From: Candidatus Omnitrophota bacterium
Lineage (GTDB): Bacteria; Omnitrophota; Gorgyraeia; 1-14-0-20-64-10
NCBI GenBank assembly: GCA_023248095.1
Contig: JAHFFF010000026.1
Coordinates: 1 to 14,819, forward strand
Direction of reading: 5' to 3'
DNA: 14,819 nt
The stretch's first letter is position 1; each line of letters opens with the position of its first letter. The translations under genes were made by a program, and so were the position numbers. Shown here piece after piece: positions 6,057 to 13,614 of the stretch. The notes under the pieces are model-generated. The model saw only the letters and a program-made list of their open reading frames with translations, was not told the origin of the DNA and did not search any database.

Positions 6057-7389
6057 CCTTCTCCTTTACCAGATCCTCCTGGTCCTCTTGGGTCCTTGGA
6101 TCTTGCTGGCCCGATTCCTCCAGGGAAAGAGGCTGCCGGGCCTGAGGGAAAGGCTGGCCTGCTATTCCCGACAGCGGCGCGATCTCTTACGAGGGCTGCA
6201 GCGGCCGATCTGGATTCATCTGGTGAGTGTGGGAGAGGTGCTGGCCGCCCGCCCCCTCATTGAGGAGCTTCGGCGCCGATTTCCTGGGAGGGGATGGGTG
6301 GTGACCACCACCACTTCCACCGGCAGGGAGGTGGCGAAAAAATCCCTCCAGGATTCCAAGACCGTGGTGTTGTACCTCCCGTGGGATTTCTCCCCGGTGG
6401 TCCGGCGTGCGGTCCGAGCGATTCAACCGGAGTTGTTCCTCTGTTTCGAGACGGAGCTGTGGCCGATCCTGTTCCATGAGCTGGCATCCGCCGGCGTTCC
6501 CATTGCGGTGGTCAATGGACGGATTTCTCCCGCTACGTATCACAGGTACCTTTGGGTCCGACCTCTGATGGAACAGGCCCTCTCTCCCGTCTCCCTTTTC
6601 CTAACGCAGAGCCCGCAGGATGCTCGGCGATACGCCGCCATCGGCGCCGCCAAGGACCGCTTGGTCGTCACCGGGAATTTGAAATGGGACACCCCGGCCT
6701 CTCTTTCTTCGGATGGAAACGGTTCGGACCGACTGCGTGCCCTGCTGAATTTGATTCCGGTGCAGCTGCTCTGGACCGCCGGCTCGACCCATCCGGGAGA
6801 AGAAAGAATACTCCTGCAGGTGTACAAGCAGTTGAAGGGACAATGGCCGCAGCTCCGGCTGCTCATCGCACCCCGGCATCCGGAGAGAATCCCGGAGGTT
6901 GAGCAAGAGACGGAACGAGCCGGGTTGAAATCGGTGAGGCGTTCCCAATTGGGTGAAGTCTCGCGGGGGCAAGCCCTTTTGGGATCTGACGCGGTTATCC
7001 TACTCGATACCTTGGGGGAACTGACCTCCTTCTACCGGATCAGTCATCTGGTCTTCGTGGGCGGCTCCCTGGTTCCGCACGGGGGACACAATCTGGTGGA
7101 GCCGGCGGCGCTGAGCCGGCCGATCCTCACCGGCCCGCACCTGCACAATTTCCAGGCAGTGTCGGAGGCGCTCAGGCAGCCGAACGGCATCCTGGTCGTT
7201 CATTCAGCTGAGGAGTTGGAGCAGGCGGTTCGGCGCTTGTTGCAAGACCCTGCGCAGGCCTTGGGTCTAGGGCGGCGGGCGTACGCCGTTTTTCAGGAAA
7301 ACCAAGGAGCAGCGCAGCGCAGCGCGGATCTGATCACCCTTCGTTGGGGCAATCGACTCCGAGAAACGGAGAAGGTGCGAGATGCTTAG
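6031..7389 (+). CDS. waaA: 3-deoxy-D-manno-octulosonic acid (Kdo) transferase
   Basis: WaaA (KdtA) adds Kdo from CMP-Kdo to the lipid A precursor at the inner face of the inner membrane. The 452-residue product has an N-terminal hydrophobic anchor (about 6-28) and the GT30 motifs: WIHLVSVGEV with the presumed catalytic base Glu69, FETELWPIL, VNGRIS, TGNLKWD (Asn216, Lys218), GSTHPGEE, APRHPER, and the CMP-Kdo-binding GGSLVPHGGHNLVEPAA (Asn354, Glu357). The usual motif is HAVSVGE; here the second residue is Leu. Length is slightly above the roughly 425 residues of E. coli WaaA. The ATG lies inside the end of xerC (26-base overlap) and the stop overlaps lpxK by eight bases. Whether one or two Kdo residues are added cannot be told from the sequence. 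Confidence 0.96.
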   Translation: MNRLIRVLSLLLYQILLVLLGPWILLARFLQGKRLPGLRERLACYSRQRRDLLRGLQRPIWIHLVSVGEVLAARPLIEELRRRFPGRGWVVTTTTSTGREVAKKSLQDSKTVVLYLPWDFSPVVRRAVRAIQPELFLCFETELWPILFHELASAGVPIAVVNGRISPATYHRYLWVRPLMEQALSPVSLFLTQSPQDARRYAAIGAAKDRLVVTGNLKWDTPASLSSDGNGSDRLRALLNLIPVQLLWTAGSTHPGEERILLQVYKQLKGQWPQLRLLIAPRHPERIPEVEQETERAGLKSVRRSQLGEVSRGQALLGSDAVILLDTLGELTSFYRISHLVFVGGSLVPHGGHNLVEPAALSRPILTGPHLHNFQAVSEALRQPNGILVVHSAEELEQAVRRLLQDPAQALGLGRRAYAVFQENQGAAQRSADLITLRWGNRLRETEKVRDA

Positions 7390-8374
7390 GCAATTCCTCT
7401 CGATCGGCGAGCGCCTGTACCGAGTGGGCTTGCGGATGATTCAGGTCGCCTTCCGAAGAGGGATCCTGAAGACTCACCGCTTGCCGGTTCCAGTGATCAG
7501 CGTGGGAAATTTGACCTGGGGAGGGACCGGCAAGACCCCGCTCGTCATCTTTTTGGCTCGAGCCCTCAAGCGAAGGGGATATCATGTGGCGGTGTTGACC
7601 CGGGGTTATGGCGGGGATGAAGCGCAGCTGTTGCAAAGGCGGCTGGATTCCATTCCCGTGCTGGTGGGTGCGAATCGAGTGGCGACAGGAAAAAAGGCGG
7701 TAGAAGAGTTTAGTGCCGATCTGCTTTTGTTAGACGACGGCTACCAGCAGTGGAGATTGAAGAAGGATGTGGAGATCCTCACGGTCGACGCCAACGCTCC
7801 CTTCGGCAACGGTCACCTGATCCCGCGCGGGTCCTTGCGTGAGCCGAAGCGGGCTGCCGGCCGGGCCGATCTCATCGTCTTCAAAAATACCCAGTCCAAC
7901 CCGGCCCAGTTGAAATGGCTGAGGCAGGAGGTTCGGCGTTTCAACGCGACGGCCCCGCTCTTCTTCATGAGTTACCGGGTCGCAGGCTTATGGCGCTGGC
8001 CTTCCGAGGAGGAACTGCCGCTGAAGGCGATCAAGGGCCAGAGGGTTTGCACGCTGGCGGGCATCGCGGATCCGAAACAGTTCGAGGCGAGCGTGCAATC
8101 CCTCGGGGCTAAGACGGCGCTGCGTTATCGCGCCCGCGACCACCATCCTTACACTGCGGGAGAGCTGATCAAGCTTCTCACCCGTTGCCGCCGGCATGGA
8201 ATCGGAAGGATTGTGACTACCGCAAAGGATGCGGTCCGCATCCCGAAGCTGTTCTTGGAGACGGTGGGTCCGGAATTGAAGGGGCTGGAGCTTCTGGTCC
8301 TGGAGATCGAACCTACCTTTGAACCGGATGAAAGCGAACTTCTACACAGAATCCGTACTGTACTGGCTCGCTAG
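7382..8374 (+). CDS. lpxK: Tetraacyldisaccharide 4'-kinase
   Basis: LpxK phosphorylates the 4' position of the tetraacyldisaccharide to make lipid IVA, at the inner membrane. The 330-residue protein has an N-terminal amphipathic/hydrophobic segment, a P-loop GNLTWGGTGKTP (42-53), LTRGYGG, the metal-site DDG (118-120), LIPRGSLREP and RARDHHPYT with Asp253-His254-His255. Two departures from the family are visible. The usual DDGFQH reads DDGYQQ, with Gln123 where His is standard. The loop after RGYGG is short, running directly into DEAQLL (Asp79) where other family members carry about 15 more residues before GDEP. All other core motifs are intact, so activity is expected. Just upstream of the ATG are GGAG and AAGG sequences, and the start overlaps the waaA stop by eight bases. 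The end overlaps the next gene by 47 bases. Confidence 0.95.
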   Translation: MLRQFLSIGERLYRVGLRMIQVAFRRGILKTHRLPVPVISVGNLTWGGTGKTPLVIFLARALKRRGYHVAVLTRGYGGDEAQLLQRRLDSIPVLVGANRVATGKKAVEEFSADLLLLDDGYQQWRLKKDVEILTVDANAPFGNGHLIPRGSLREPKRAAGRADLIVFKNTQSNPAQLKWLRQEVRRFNATAPLFFMSYRVAGLWRWPSEEELPLKAIKGQRVCTLAGIADPKQFEASVQSLGAKTALRYRARDHHPYTAGELIKLLTRCRRHGIGRIVTTAKDAVRIPKLFLETVGPELKGLELLVLEIEPTFEPDESELLHRIRTVLAR

Positions 8375-10367
8375 GGGAACCAGCGCCCTCGCCCAGCGGC
8401 TTCCGCCGGAATGGAACGTCCGGCTTGGAGCGGCTGCGGGGACCCTGCTCTACCATCTGCTGGGTTCCCGGCGCGTGGTGGCTTTGGATAACCTGAGGGC
8501 TGCCTTTGGGCAGACTTATTCCCCTCAGGAGTACCGGCAGATCATCCGGGAATTGTTTCAGAACCTTGGAATGACCTTTATGGAGATCGCCGCGATTCCC
8601 CGGATTGATCGGCAATACATCGAGAAATGGGTCACCATCGCTCCGAGCAGCCGCGATCGGTTGGAGTCTGCCCTCGCCCAGGGTCATGGAGCCATCCTCC
8701 TCACGGGCCATTTCGGGAACTGGGAGCTGATCAGCCTGACAGGCGCTCTGCTGGGATTTCCAAGCCTTGTGCTGGCCCGCGAGCAGGGCTGGCCAAGGTT
8801 GAATCGCCTGCTGACGCAGTACCGAGAATCGAAAGGCTGCCGGATAGTCACCAAGGGGTTCCCGGTGAGGGAGTTGATCCAGGGATTGAGGGAAGGCCGG
8901 ATGGTCGGGATCCTGGCCGATCAGGATGGAGGGCGCAATGGGGTCTTATCCCCCTTCTTCGGACGGCTGGCCTCCACCGCTCCCGGGACCATCGCCTTAA
9001 GCCTGAATACGCAGGCGCCGATCCTCCCTGTTTTTGTGATCCGCACGGGAGGGGCGGCGCACACCTTAGTTGTGGAAGAACCCTTAGCCATCCCGGAAGA
9101 AGGGACCGTGGAGGAACGAATCCGCGGGGGGCTTCAGGCCTACATGGCGTTGCTGGAGCGGTATGTACGCCGCACCCCCAGCCAATGGCTCTGGCTTCAC
9201 CGGCGCTGGAAGTCCAGTCCGGAACGGCGGCTTTTGATCTTCAGCGACGGCAAGGCGGGGCATCTCTCTCAATCCAAGGCCTTGGTCCAGCGGATTGCGC
9301 AGGCCTGGGAGGCCAGGGCCTCGGAGGATAAACGGCTGGAAGGGGTTTTCACGCCGTTGGTTTCCACCAAGACGGTGAAGGTGGCCTTTCGGCATCCGAT
9401 CTGGCGGACCATCTTGGGGTTGGTCGCCTCGGTTGTTCCCCGTGGGTTTTCCGGGGGAGATTTCTGGCTCAGGCTGGCCTTGAATCCGGCGACCTACCGG
9501 GAGCTTCAGTCGGAATATTCCAACATCTCAATCTCTTGCGGCGCATCGACGGCGGCTGTGCATCTTCTCTGGGCTTGGGCCATCCGCTCCAAGACGATCC
9601 ACATCCTGCGACCCCGCTTCCCATCCTGGCGCCGATTCAATCTGGTGGTGTTGCCCCGCCACGACCTGCCGAGAGATGGTCAGGCGCCGCCGAATGTCTT
9701 GGTGACGGATGGGGCACTGGTTTCCTCCACACGATTGCACGAGGAGCAGTTGAACGGATGGAGGGACAGGCTCCAACTTTCTGCCGATAAGAAACGAATT
9801 GGTCTCCTTCTGGGAGGAGCTGCGAAAGGAGTGCAGCTCCTCCGGAAAGACGTTGAGACGGTGATCCGGGGCTTGGTGTCGGCAGCCGATCGGATGGACG
9901 CGGAGCTCCTCATCACCAGCTCAAGGAGGACCGATCCCGAGGTGGAGGCCTGGTTGGCCGGGATCCTGGATCAGCATGTGCGGTGCCGACTGTTGGTCCT
10001 GGTCAACCGGATGCAGGTGGGCGGACTGCGCAGCACGGAGGAGGCGATTCCGTGCATCCTGGGATTGGCGGATGCATTGGTTGTCTCGGGTGATTCCATA
10101 TCGATGGTATCCGAGGCGGCTGCAACCGGAAAACCGGTGGTCTGTTTTCCTCCTCGGTTGACGGCCCGGGCGAGGATGCCCCGGGCCTCGAAGTATCACC
10201 GGTTTCTCCAGCGGATGGATGAACAGGGCCGGGTCCAACTGGTCTTCGCCCAAGAGGTGGAAGAGGCCGTCGCAGATGCGTTGGAAGATCGATCCGATGG
10301 AACGAATGCCCAGGAGATCATTTCTGCGACGGATCCTGTTGTGGAATTCCTCAAGAAATGGCTCTAA
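8328..10367 (+). CDS. Fusion: LpxL-type lipid A acyltransferase + ELM1-family glycosyltransferase
   Basis: This 679-residue protein joins two enzymes. Residues 1-295 are an LpxL/HtrB-family acyltransferase: a membrane-associated N-terminus (YWLARGTSALAQRLP), the catalytic HX4E in TGHFGNWE (His128, Glu133), ADQDGGRNG, PFFGR, and the family-ending WLWLHRRWK. After about six linker residues, 302-679 are an ELM1-like domain (Mito_fiss_Elm1 family, predicted GT-B glycosyltransferases): FSDGKAGHLSQSKAL (305-319), SCGAST (403-407), VTDGAL around Asp461, LLLGGAAKG, ITSSRRT, and the donor-side SGDSISMVSEAAATGKPVV (from 587). One half would acylate Kdo-lipid A; the sugar added by the other is unknown. 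ATG 8328 is chosen over TTG 8319; a clear ribosome-binding site is lacking and the gene starts inside lpxK. The frame is open throughout the junction, with no sign of a sequencing shift. The end overlaps the next gene by ten bases. Confidence 0.88.
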   Translation: MKANFYTESVLYWLARGTSALAQRLPPEWNVRLGAAAGTLLYHLLGSRRVVALDNLRAAFGQTYSPQEYRQIIRELFQNLGMTFMEIAAIPRIDRQYIEKWVTIAPSSRDRLESALAQGHGAILLTGHFGNWELISLTGALLGFPSLVLAREQGWPRLNRLLTQYRESKGCRIVTKGFPVRELIQGLREGRMVGILADQDGGRNGVLSPFFGRLASTAPGTIALSLNTQAPILPVFVIRTGGAAHTLVVEEPLAIPEEGTVEERIRGGLQAYMALLERYVRRTPSQWLWLHRRWKSSPERRLLIFSDGKAGHLSQSKALVQRIAQAWEARASEDKRLEGVFTPLVSTKTVKVAFRHPIWRTILGLVASVVPRGFSGGDFWLRLALNPATYRELQSEYSNISISCGASTAAVHLLWAWAIRSKTIHILRPRFPSWRRFNLVVLPRHDLPRDGQAPPNVLVTDGALVSSTRLHEEQLNGWRDRLQLSADKKRIGLLLGGAAKGVQLLRKDVETVIRGLVSAADRMDAELLITSSRRTDPEVEAWLAGILDQHVRCRLLVLVNRMQVGGLRSTEEAIPCILGLADALVVSGDSISMVSEAAATGKPVVCFPPRLTARARMPRASKYHRFLQRMDEQGRVQLVFAQEVEEAVADALEDRSDGTNAQEIISATDPVVEFLKKWL

Positions 10368-12514
10368 CCGTTCTGCAATTGGTGCCGGCACTCAAGGGGG
10401 GCGGTGTGGAGACCGGCACCATCGATCTCGCTCGAGAGCTGATCGCCCGCGGCCACCGGGCGGTGGTGATCTCTTCCGGCGGGCCGCTGGTGCAGGAATT
10501 GGAGGCCATGGGTGCGATCCATTACACCCTGCCTATCCACCAAAAGGCTCCCTGGATCTTTTTCCCGCTGGTCCGCAGGGTAGCCGAGGTGGTGGAGTCC
10601 CACGGGGTCGACGTCATTCATGCGCGGAGCCGGGTGCCGGCTGTTATCGGTTATCTGGCCTGGCGGGAGGTTGCGCGAAAGGTCACCTTCCGGATGGGGG
10701 GCCGCCAGCGGATTCCTTGTTTCGTCACCACCGCCCACGGCTATTACGCTGACCACCCGGTCAGCCGGATCATGGGATGGGGGCGGCTGGTCATTGCCAA
10801 TTCCGAGAGCGTCGCCCGACGGATGATCGACGATTTTGGGGTACCGACCGAGAAGATTCGCTTCATCCCCAGAGGGGTGGATCTGGAGAGGTACCCTTGG
10901 GCCCCGCCGCGTCGAGAAGCCCCTCGAGGGGAGTGGCGTGTTGCCGCCATCGGGCGCATCTCGCCCATCAAAGGGCTTCGAGAGCTGATTAGGGCCTTCG
11001 AGATTGTGGTGAAGCAGTTTCCAAAGGCCGAGCTTCGGATTGTTGGAGATGCGGAGCCCAAGCAGCGGGGCTACTTGGCGGAGCTGAAATCCATCGTCCG
11101 GAATTTGGAGTTGAGCGAGAGGGTGAAGTTCACCGGACATGAACTGAACGTCCCGGCCCTTTTACATCAACTGGATCTGGTCGTCCTTTCTTCCACCGGG
11201 CAGGAGGCCTTCGGCCGCGTTTTGATTGAAGCGGGTGCCGCCGGTGTACCGATCATCGCGACCCGAGTCGGCGGGGTCCCGGAGGTGGTGGTGGACCGGA
11301 AGACCGGCCTGCTGGTTCCGCCGGCGGATCCGGTAGCCTTGGCGACGGCCATCACCTCGCTGCTGAAGGATCGGACCCTGGCCGGGGAGTTGGCCCGGGA
11401 GAATCGCAAGCGGGTGGAGTCGGTCTATCCCATGTCCCGAATGGTGAGCCAGACCCTGGAGGTTTACCACGAGGCATCGGAACGGCTGCGCATCCTCGTC
11501 GTTAAATTGAGCGCTACGGGGGACGTGGTGTTGATCACGCCCTCTTTGCGGGCGTTGAGGCAGCGGTTTCCACAGGCTCACATCACCGTGCTGGTTGGCC
11601 GTCAGAACAGCGAGCTGCTCAACCGCTGTCCCTATCTGGATGACCTCATCACGTTTGACCGGCGGCGGGATGGATCGCTGGCCGTCCTGCTGCGGATAGG
11701 CAAGCGCCTGCGGTCGGCCCAGATGGATCTGGTGGTGGATTTCCAGAATAACCGGATCAGTCATTGGTTGGGCAGGCTCAGCGGGGCTCCCCAGCGCTAC
11801 GGGTATGGAGGCCGTCGATGGAGCTGGCTCCTTTCCCATCAAGCGATGGAACCGCAGAGCCCGATGCCGCCTGTCGAGCACCAGTTTCGTCTGCTGCAGT
11901 TGTTGGGGATTGAGGGGGCCGGCACTCATCTGGAGCTATGGCCCGGCTCGTCGGACCAGGCTCGAGTGGACGGCCTTCTGCAAGAGGGCTGGATCGCGGA
12001 GAACCAGCCTCTGGTGGCCGTCCATCCAGGCTCGCGATGGATTTCCAAACGTTGGCCGGCGGAGCGGTACGCGGAGTTGATCGATCGATTGGCCGCTGCG
12101 GCCAAGGTGCGGGTGATCCTCACCGGTTCGGAGGATGAGCGCCCGTTGTGCGAGCAGATCCATTCCGCGGCCAAGGTCAAGCCGATCGTGGCGGCAGGAT
12201 CCACCTCTCTCAACGAACTGGCTGCCTTGATGCGGCGGTGCCGGGTGCTCATCTGCGGCGACTCGGCTCCCCTCCACATGGCGTCGGCAGCGAACACACC
12301 CTTGGTGGTCCTGTTCGGTCCCACCGATCCCCTCCGGCATCTGCCACCCGGCCTGCAGCAAAAGGTGTTCAAGGTCGATCTTCCCTGCAGCCCCTGCTAT
12401 CGTTCCATCTGTCCCCGGACCGGTCGCGGCCACATGGAATGTATGAGGTCCATCTCCGTCGAGGAGGTGGCGGAAGCGGTGCTTGATTTCCTGAAGGAGC
12501 CGGTCAAGGTATGA
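10358..12514 (+). CDS. Fusion: GT4 glycosyltransferase + GT9 heptosyltransferase
   Basis: The 718-residue product contains two complete GT-B enzymes. Residues 1-375 are a GT4 glycosyltransferase: LVPALKGGGVETG near the N-terminus, TTAHGYY, PRGVDLERY, AIGRISPIKGL, and the EX7E motif EAFGRVLIE (Glu283, Glu291) with AGVPIIAT. Residues 377-718 are a GT9 ADP-heptose:LPS heptosyltransferase: LRILVVKLSATGDVVLITP (Asp389 matches the proposed catalytic Asp), HPGSRWISKRWPAERYAEL, CGDSAPLHMASAANTP (Asp635) and LFGPTDP, ending with a four-Cys segment CSPCYRSICPRTG...CM also common in heptosyltransferases. There is no hydrophobic linker; one domain runs into the next at about 370-377. The product should act at the cytoplasmic face of the inner membrane on lipid A-Kdo or core acceptors. 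Exact sugars cannot be read from the sequence. The stop overlaps the next start as ATGA. Confidence 0.9.
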   Translation: MALTVLQLVPALKGGGVETGTIDLARELIARGHRAVVISSGGPLVQELEAMGAIHYTLPIHQKAPWIFFPLVRRVAEVVESHGVDVIHARSRVPAVIGYLAWREVARKVTFRMGGRQRIPCFVTTAHGYYADHPVSRIMGWGRLVIANSESVARRMIDDFGVPTEKIRFIPRGVDLERYPWAPPRREAPRGEWRVAAIGRISPIKGLRELIRAFEIVVKQFPKAELRIVGDAEPKQRGYLAELKSIVRNLELSERVKFTGHELNVPALLHQLDLVVLSSTGQEAFGRVLIEAGAAGVPIIATRVGGVPEVVVDRKTGLLVPPADPVALATAITSLLKDRTLAGELARENRKRVESVYPMSRMVSQTLEVYHEASERLRILVVKLSATGDVVLITPSLRALRQRFPQAHITVLVGRQNSELLNRCPYLDDLITFDRRRDGSLAVLLRIGKRLRSAQMDLVVDFQNNRISHWLGRLSGAPQRYGYGGRRWSWLLSHQAMEPQSPMPPVEHQFRLLQLLGIEGAGTHLELWPGSSDQARVDGLLQEGWIAENQPLVAVHPGSRWISKRWPAERYAELIDRLAAAAKVRVILTGSEDERPLCEQIHSAAKVKPIVAAGSTSLNELAALMRRCRVLICGDSAPLHMASAANTPLVVLFGPTDPLRHLPPGLQQKVFKVDLPCSPCYRSICPRTGRGHMECMRSISVEEVAEAVLDFLKEPVKV

Positions 12515-13614
12515 AGGTTCTCTTGTTGACGACCCATCTGGAGATGGGTGGAATCCCCATCTACATTGTGGAGCTGGCGCGCGGCTTGAAGCAGCGGGGG
12601 CATGTCCCGATTGTGGTGTCGGCCGGGGGAGGCCTCGAGAGGCGATTAACGCAAGAGGGGATTGCCCACTATAGAGTTCCATGCCGGACCTCCAGTGAGC
12701 TGAATCCCAAACTGTGGGTCCGGGTCTTCCCTCAGCTTTTAAAATTAATCCGGAGGGAACATCCGGATCTGCTCCATGCCCATACCCGCGTGACCCAGGT
12801 GCTGGCCTGGGCCTGTCATACGGTGACTCGGATTCCTTTCGTCACCACGTGCCACGGCCTGTACCGGTTCCGGATCGGACGGCGGTTTTTCCGCTGTTGG
12901 GGGAGATGGGTGATGGCCATCTCCGGGGCAACGATGGAGCGGTTGGTGCGGCAGTACAAGCTGGCCCCGCCTCATCAGGTCATCCTGGTCCGCAACGGGG
13001 TGGATGTGGATCGCTTCCTTCAGCCGGTCGGCGATGGGGAGGTGGCGTTTTTCAAGCAGGCCAACGGGCTGAACGGCGATCCGCTCATCGGAGCGATTGC
13101 GCGCCTGAGCCCGATCAAGGGGTTGGATCTTCTTCTCAAGGCTGTTCCCCCGTTATTGAACGATTTCCCTCGTCTGCAGGTGCTGCTGGTGGGGGACGGG
13201 CCGGCAAAGGGGCAGCTCGTCCGCTTGGCCTATGAGCTGGGGATCGCAGATCGAGTGGTGATTTCTCATCCGGTGGAAGATACCCGCGTGCCGCTGGCCG
13301 TCATTCAGCTGTTCGTTGCGCCGGCTGGGCGGGAGGGATTCGGGTTGGCCATCGTCGAAGCGATGGCTGCGGGGGTGCCGGTGGTGGCGACGGACTCCGG
13401 GGGCCCCGCCGAGATCCTTGATGGCGGAAAGTGCGGGCTGCTCATCCCGACCGGTGACCCGCAGGCAATTGAAAAAGGGCTGCGTGTCCTTCTGCAGGAT
13501 CCTGTCCGTCGAGGCCGGATGATTGAGCAGGCTCGGGAGCGTGCGAGGAGTCAGTTCGACATGAGGCGTGTGGTTCGAGAGGTGGAGACGGTTTATGCCC
13601 AAGCTGTCCCGTAA
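12511..13614 (+). CDS. GT4 family glycosyltransferase
   Basis: This is a 367-residue GT-B glycosyltransferase that transfers a sugar from a nucleotide donor, with retention, probably onto the lipopolysaccharide core. It has the N-terminal glycine loop TTHLEMGGIPIYIVELARGL, HAHTRVTQV, TTCHGLYRF, VRNGVDVDRF, AIARLSPIKGLDLLLKA, VGDGP, and the EX7E donor motif EGFGLAIVE (Glu275, Glu283) followed by AMAAGVPVVATDSGGPAEIL. It resembles the GT4 half of the preceding fusion (compare AIGRISPIKGL with AIARLSPIKGL and the similar VPVVAT endings), so the two may be old paralogues with different acceptors. The start overlaps the fusion's stop by four bases, and its end overlaps the next gene by 20. Donor and acceptor are unknown; the family placement is secure, a more exact name is not. 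Confidence 0.92.
   Translation: MKVLLLTTHLEMGGIPIYIVELARGLKQRGHVPIVVSAGGGLERRLTQEGIAHYRVPCRTSSELNPKLWVRVFPQLLKLIRREHPDLLHAHTRVTQVLAWACHTVTRIPFVTTCHGLYRFRIGRRFFRCWGRWVMAISGATMERLVRQYKLAPPHQVILVRNGVDVDRFLQPVGDGEVAFFKQANGLNGDPLIGAIARLSPIKGLDLLLKAVPPLLNDFPRLQVLLVGDGPAKGQLVRLAYELGIADRVVISHPVEDTRVPLAVIQLFVAPAGREGFGLAIVEAMAAGVPVVATDSGGPAEILDGGKCGLLIPTGDPQAIEKGLRVLLQDPVRRGRMIEQARERARSQFDMRRVVREVETVYAQAVP
13584..13587 (+). promoter_or_regulatory. Ribosome-binding site that sets the start of the GT9 gene
   Basis: GGAG lies seven bases before ATG 13595. The longer alternative start, GTG at 13568, would add nine residues (MWFERWRRF) before the conserved N-terminal strand and has no comparable signal, so 13595 is preferred. 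The site lies inside the previous gene. Confidence 0.55.

Noticed and set aside
7311..7325. Three tandem copies of AGCGC in waaA as a phase-variation microsatellite
   Set aside because: Only three 5-bp copies, in a coding region near the gene end with ordinary coding sense (AAQRSA); too short to call.
11450..11500. GT4-GT9 junction as a frameshift or missed stop
   Set aside because: The frame reads through without stops and keeps normal codon usage and continuous domain ends on both sides, so a true fusion is the simpler reading, although raw reads would settle it.
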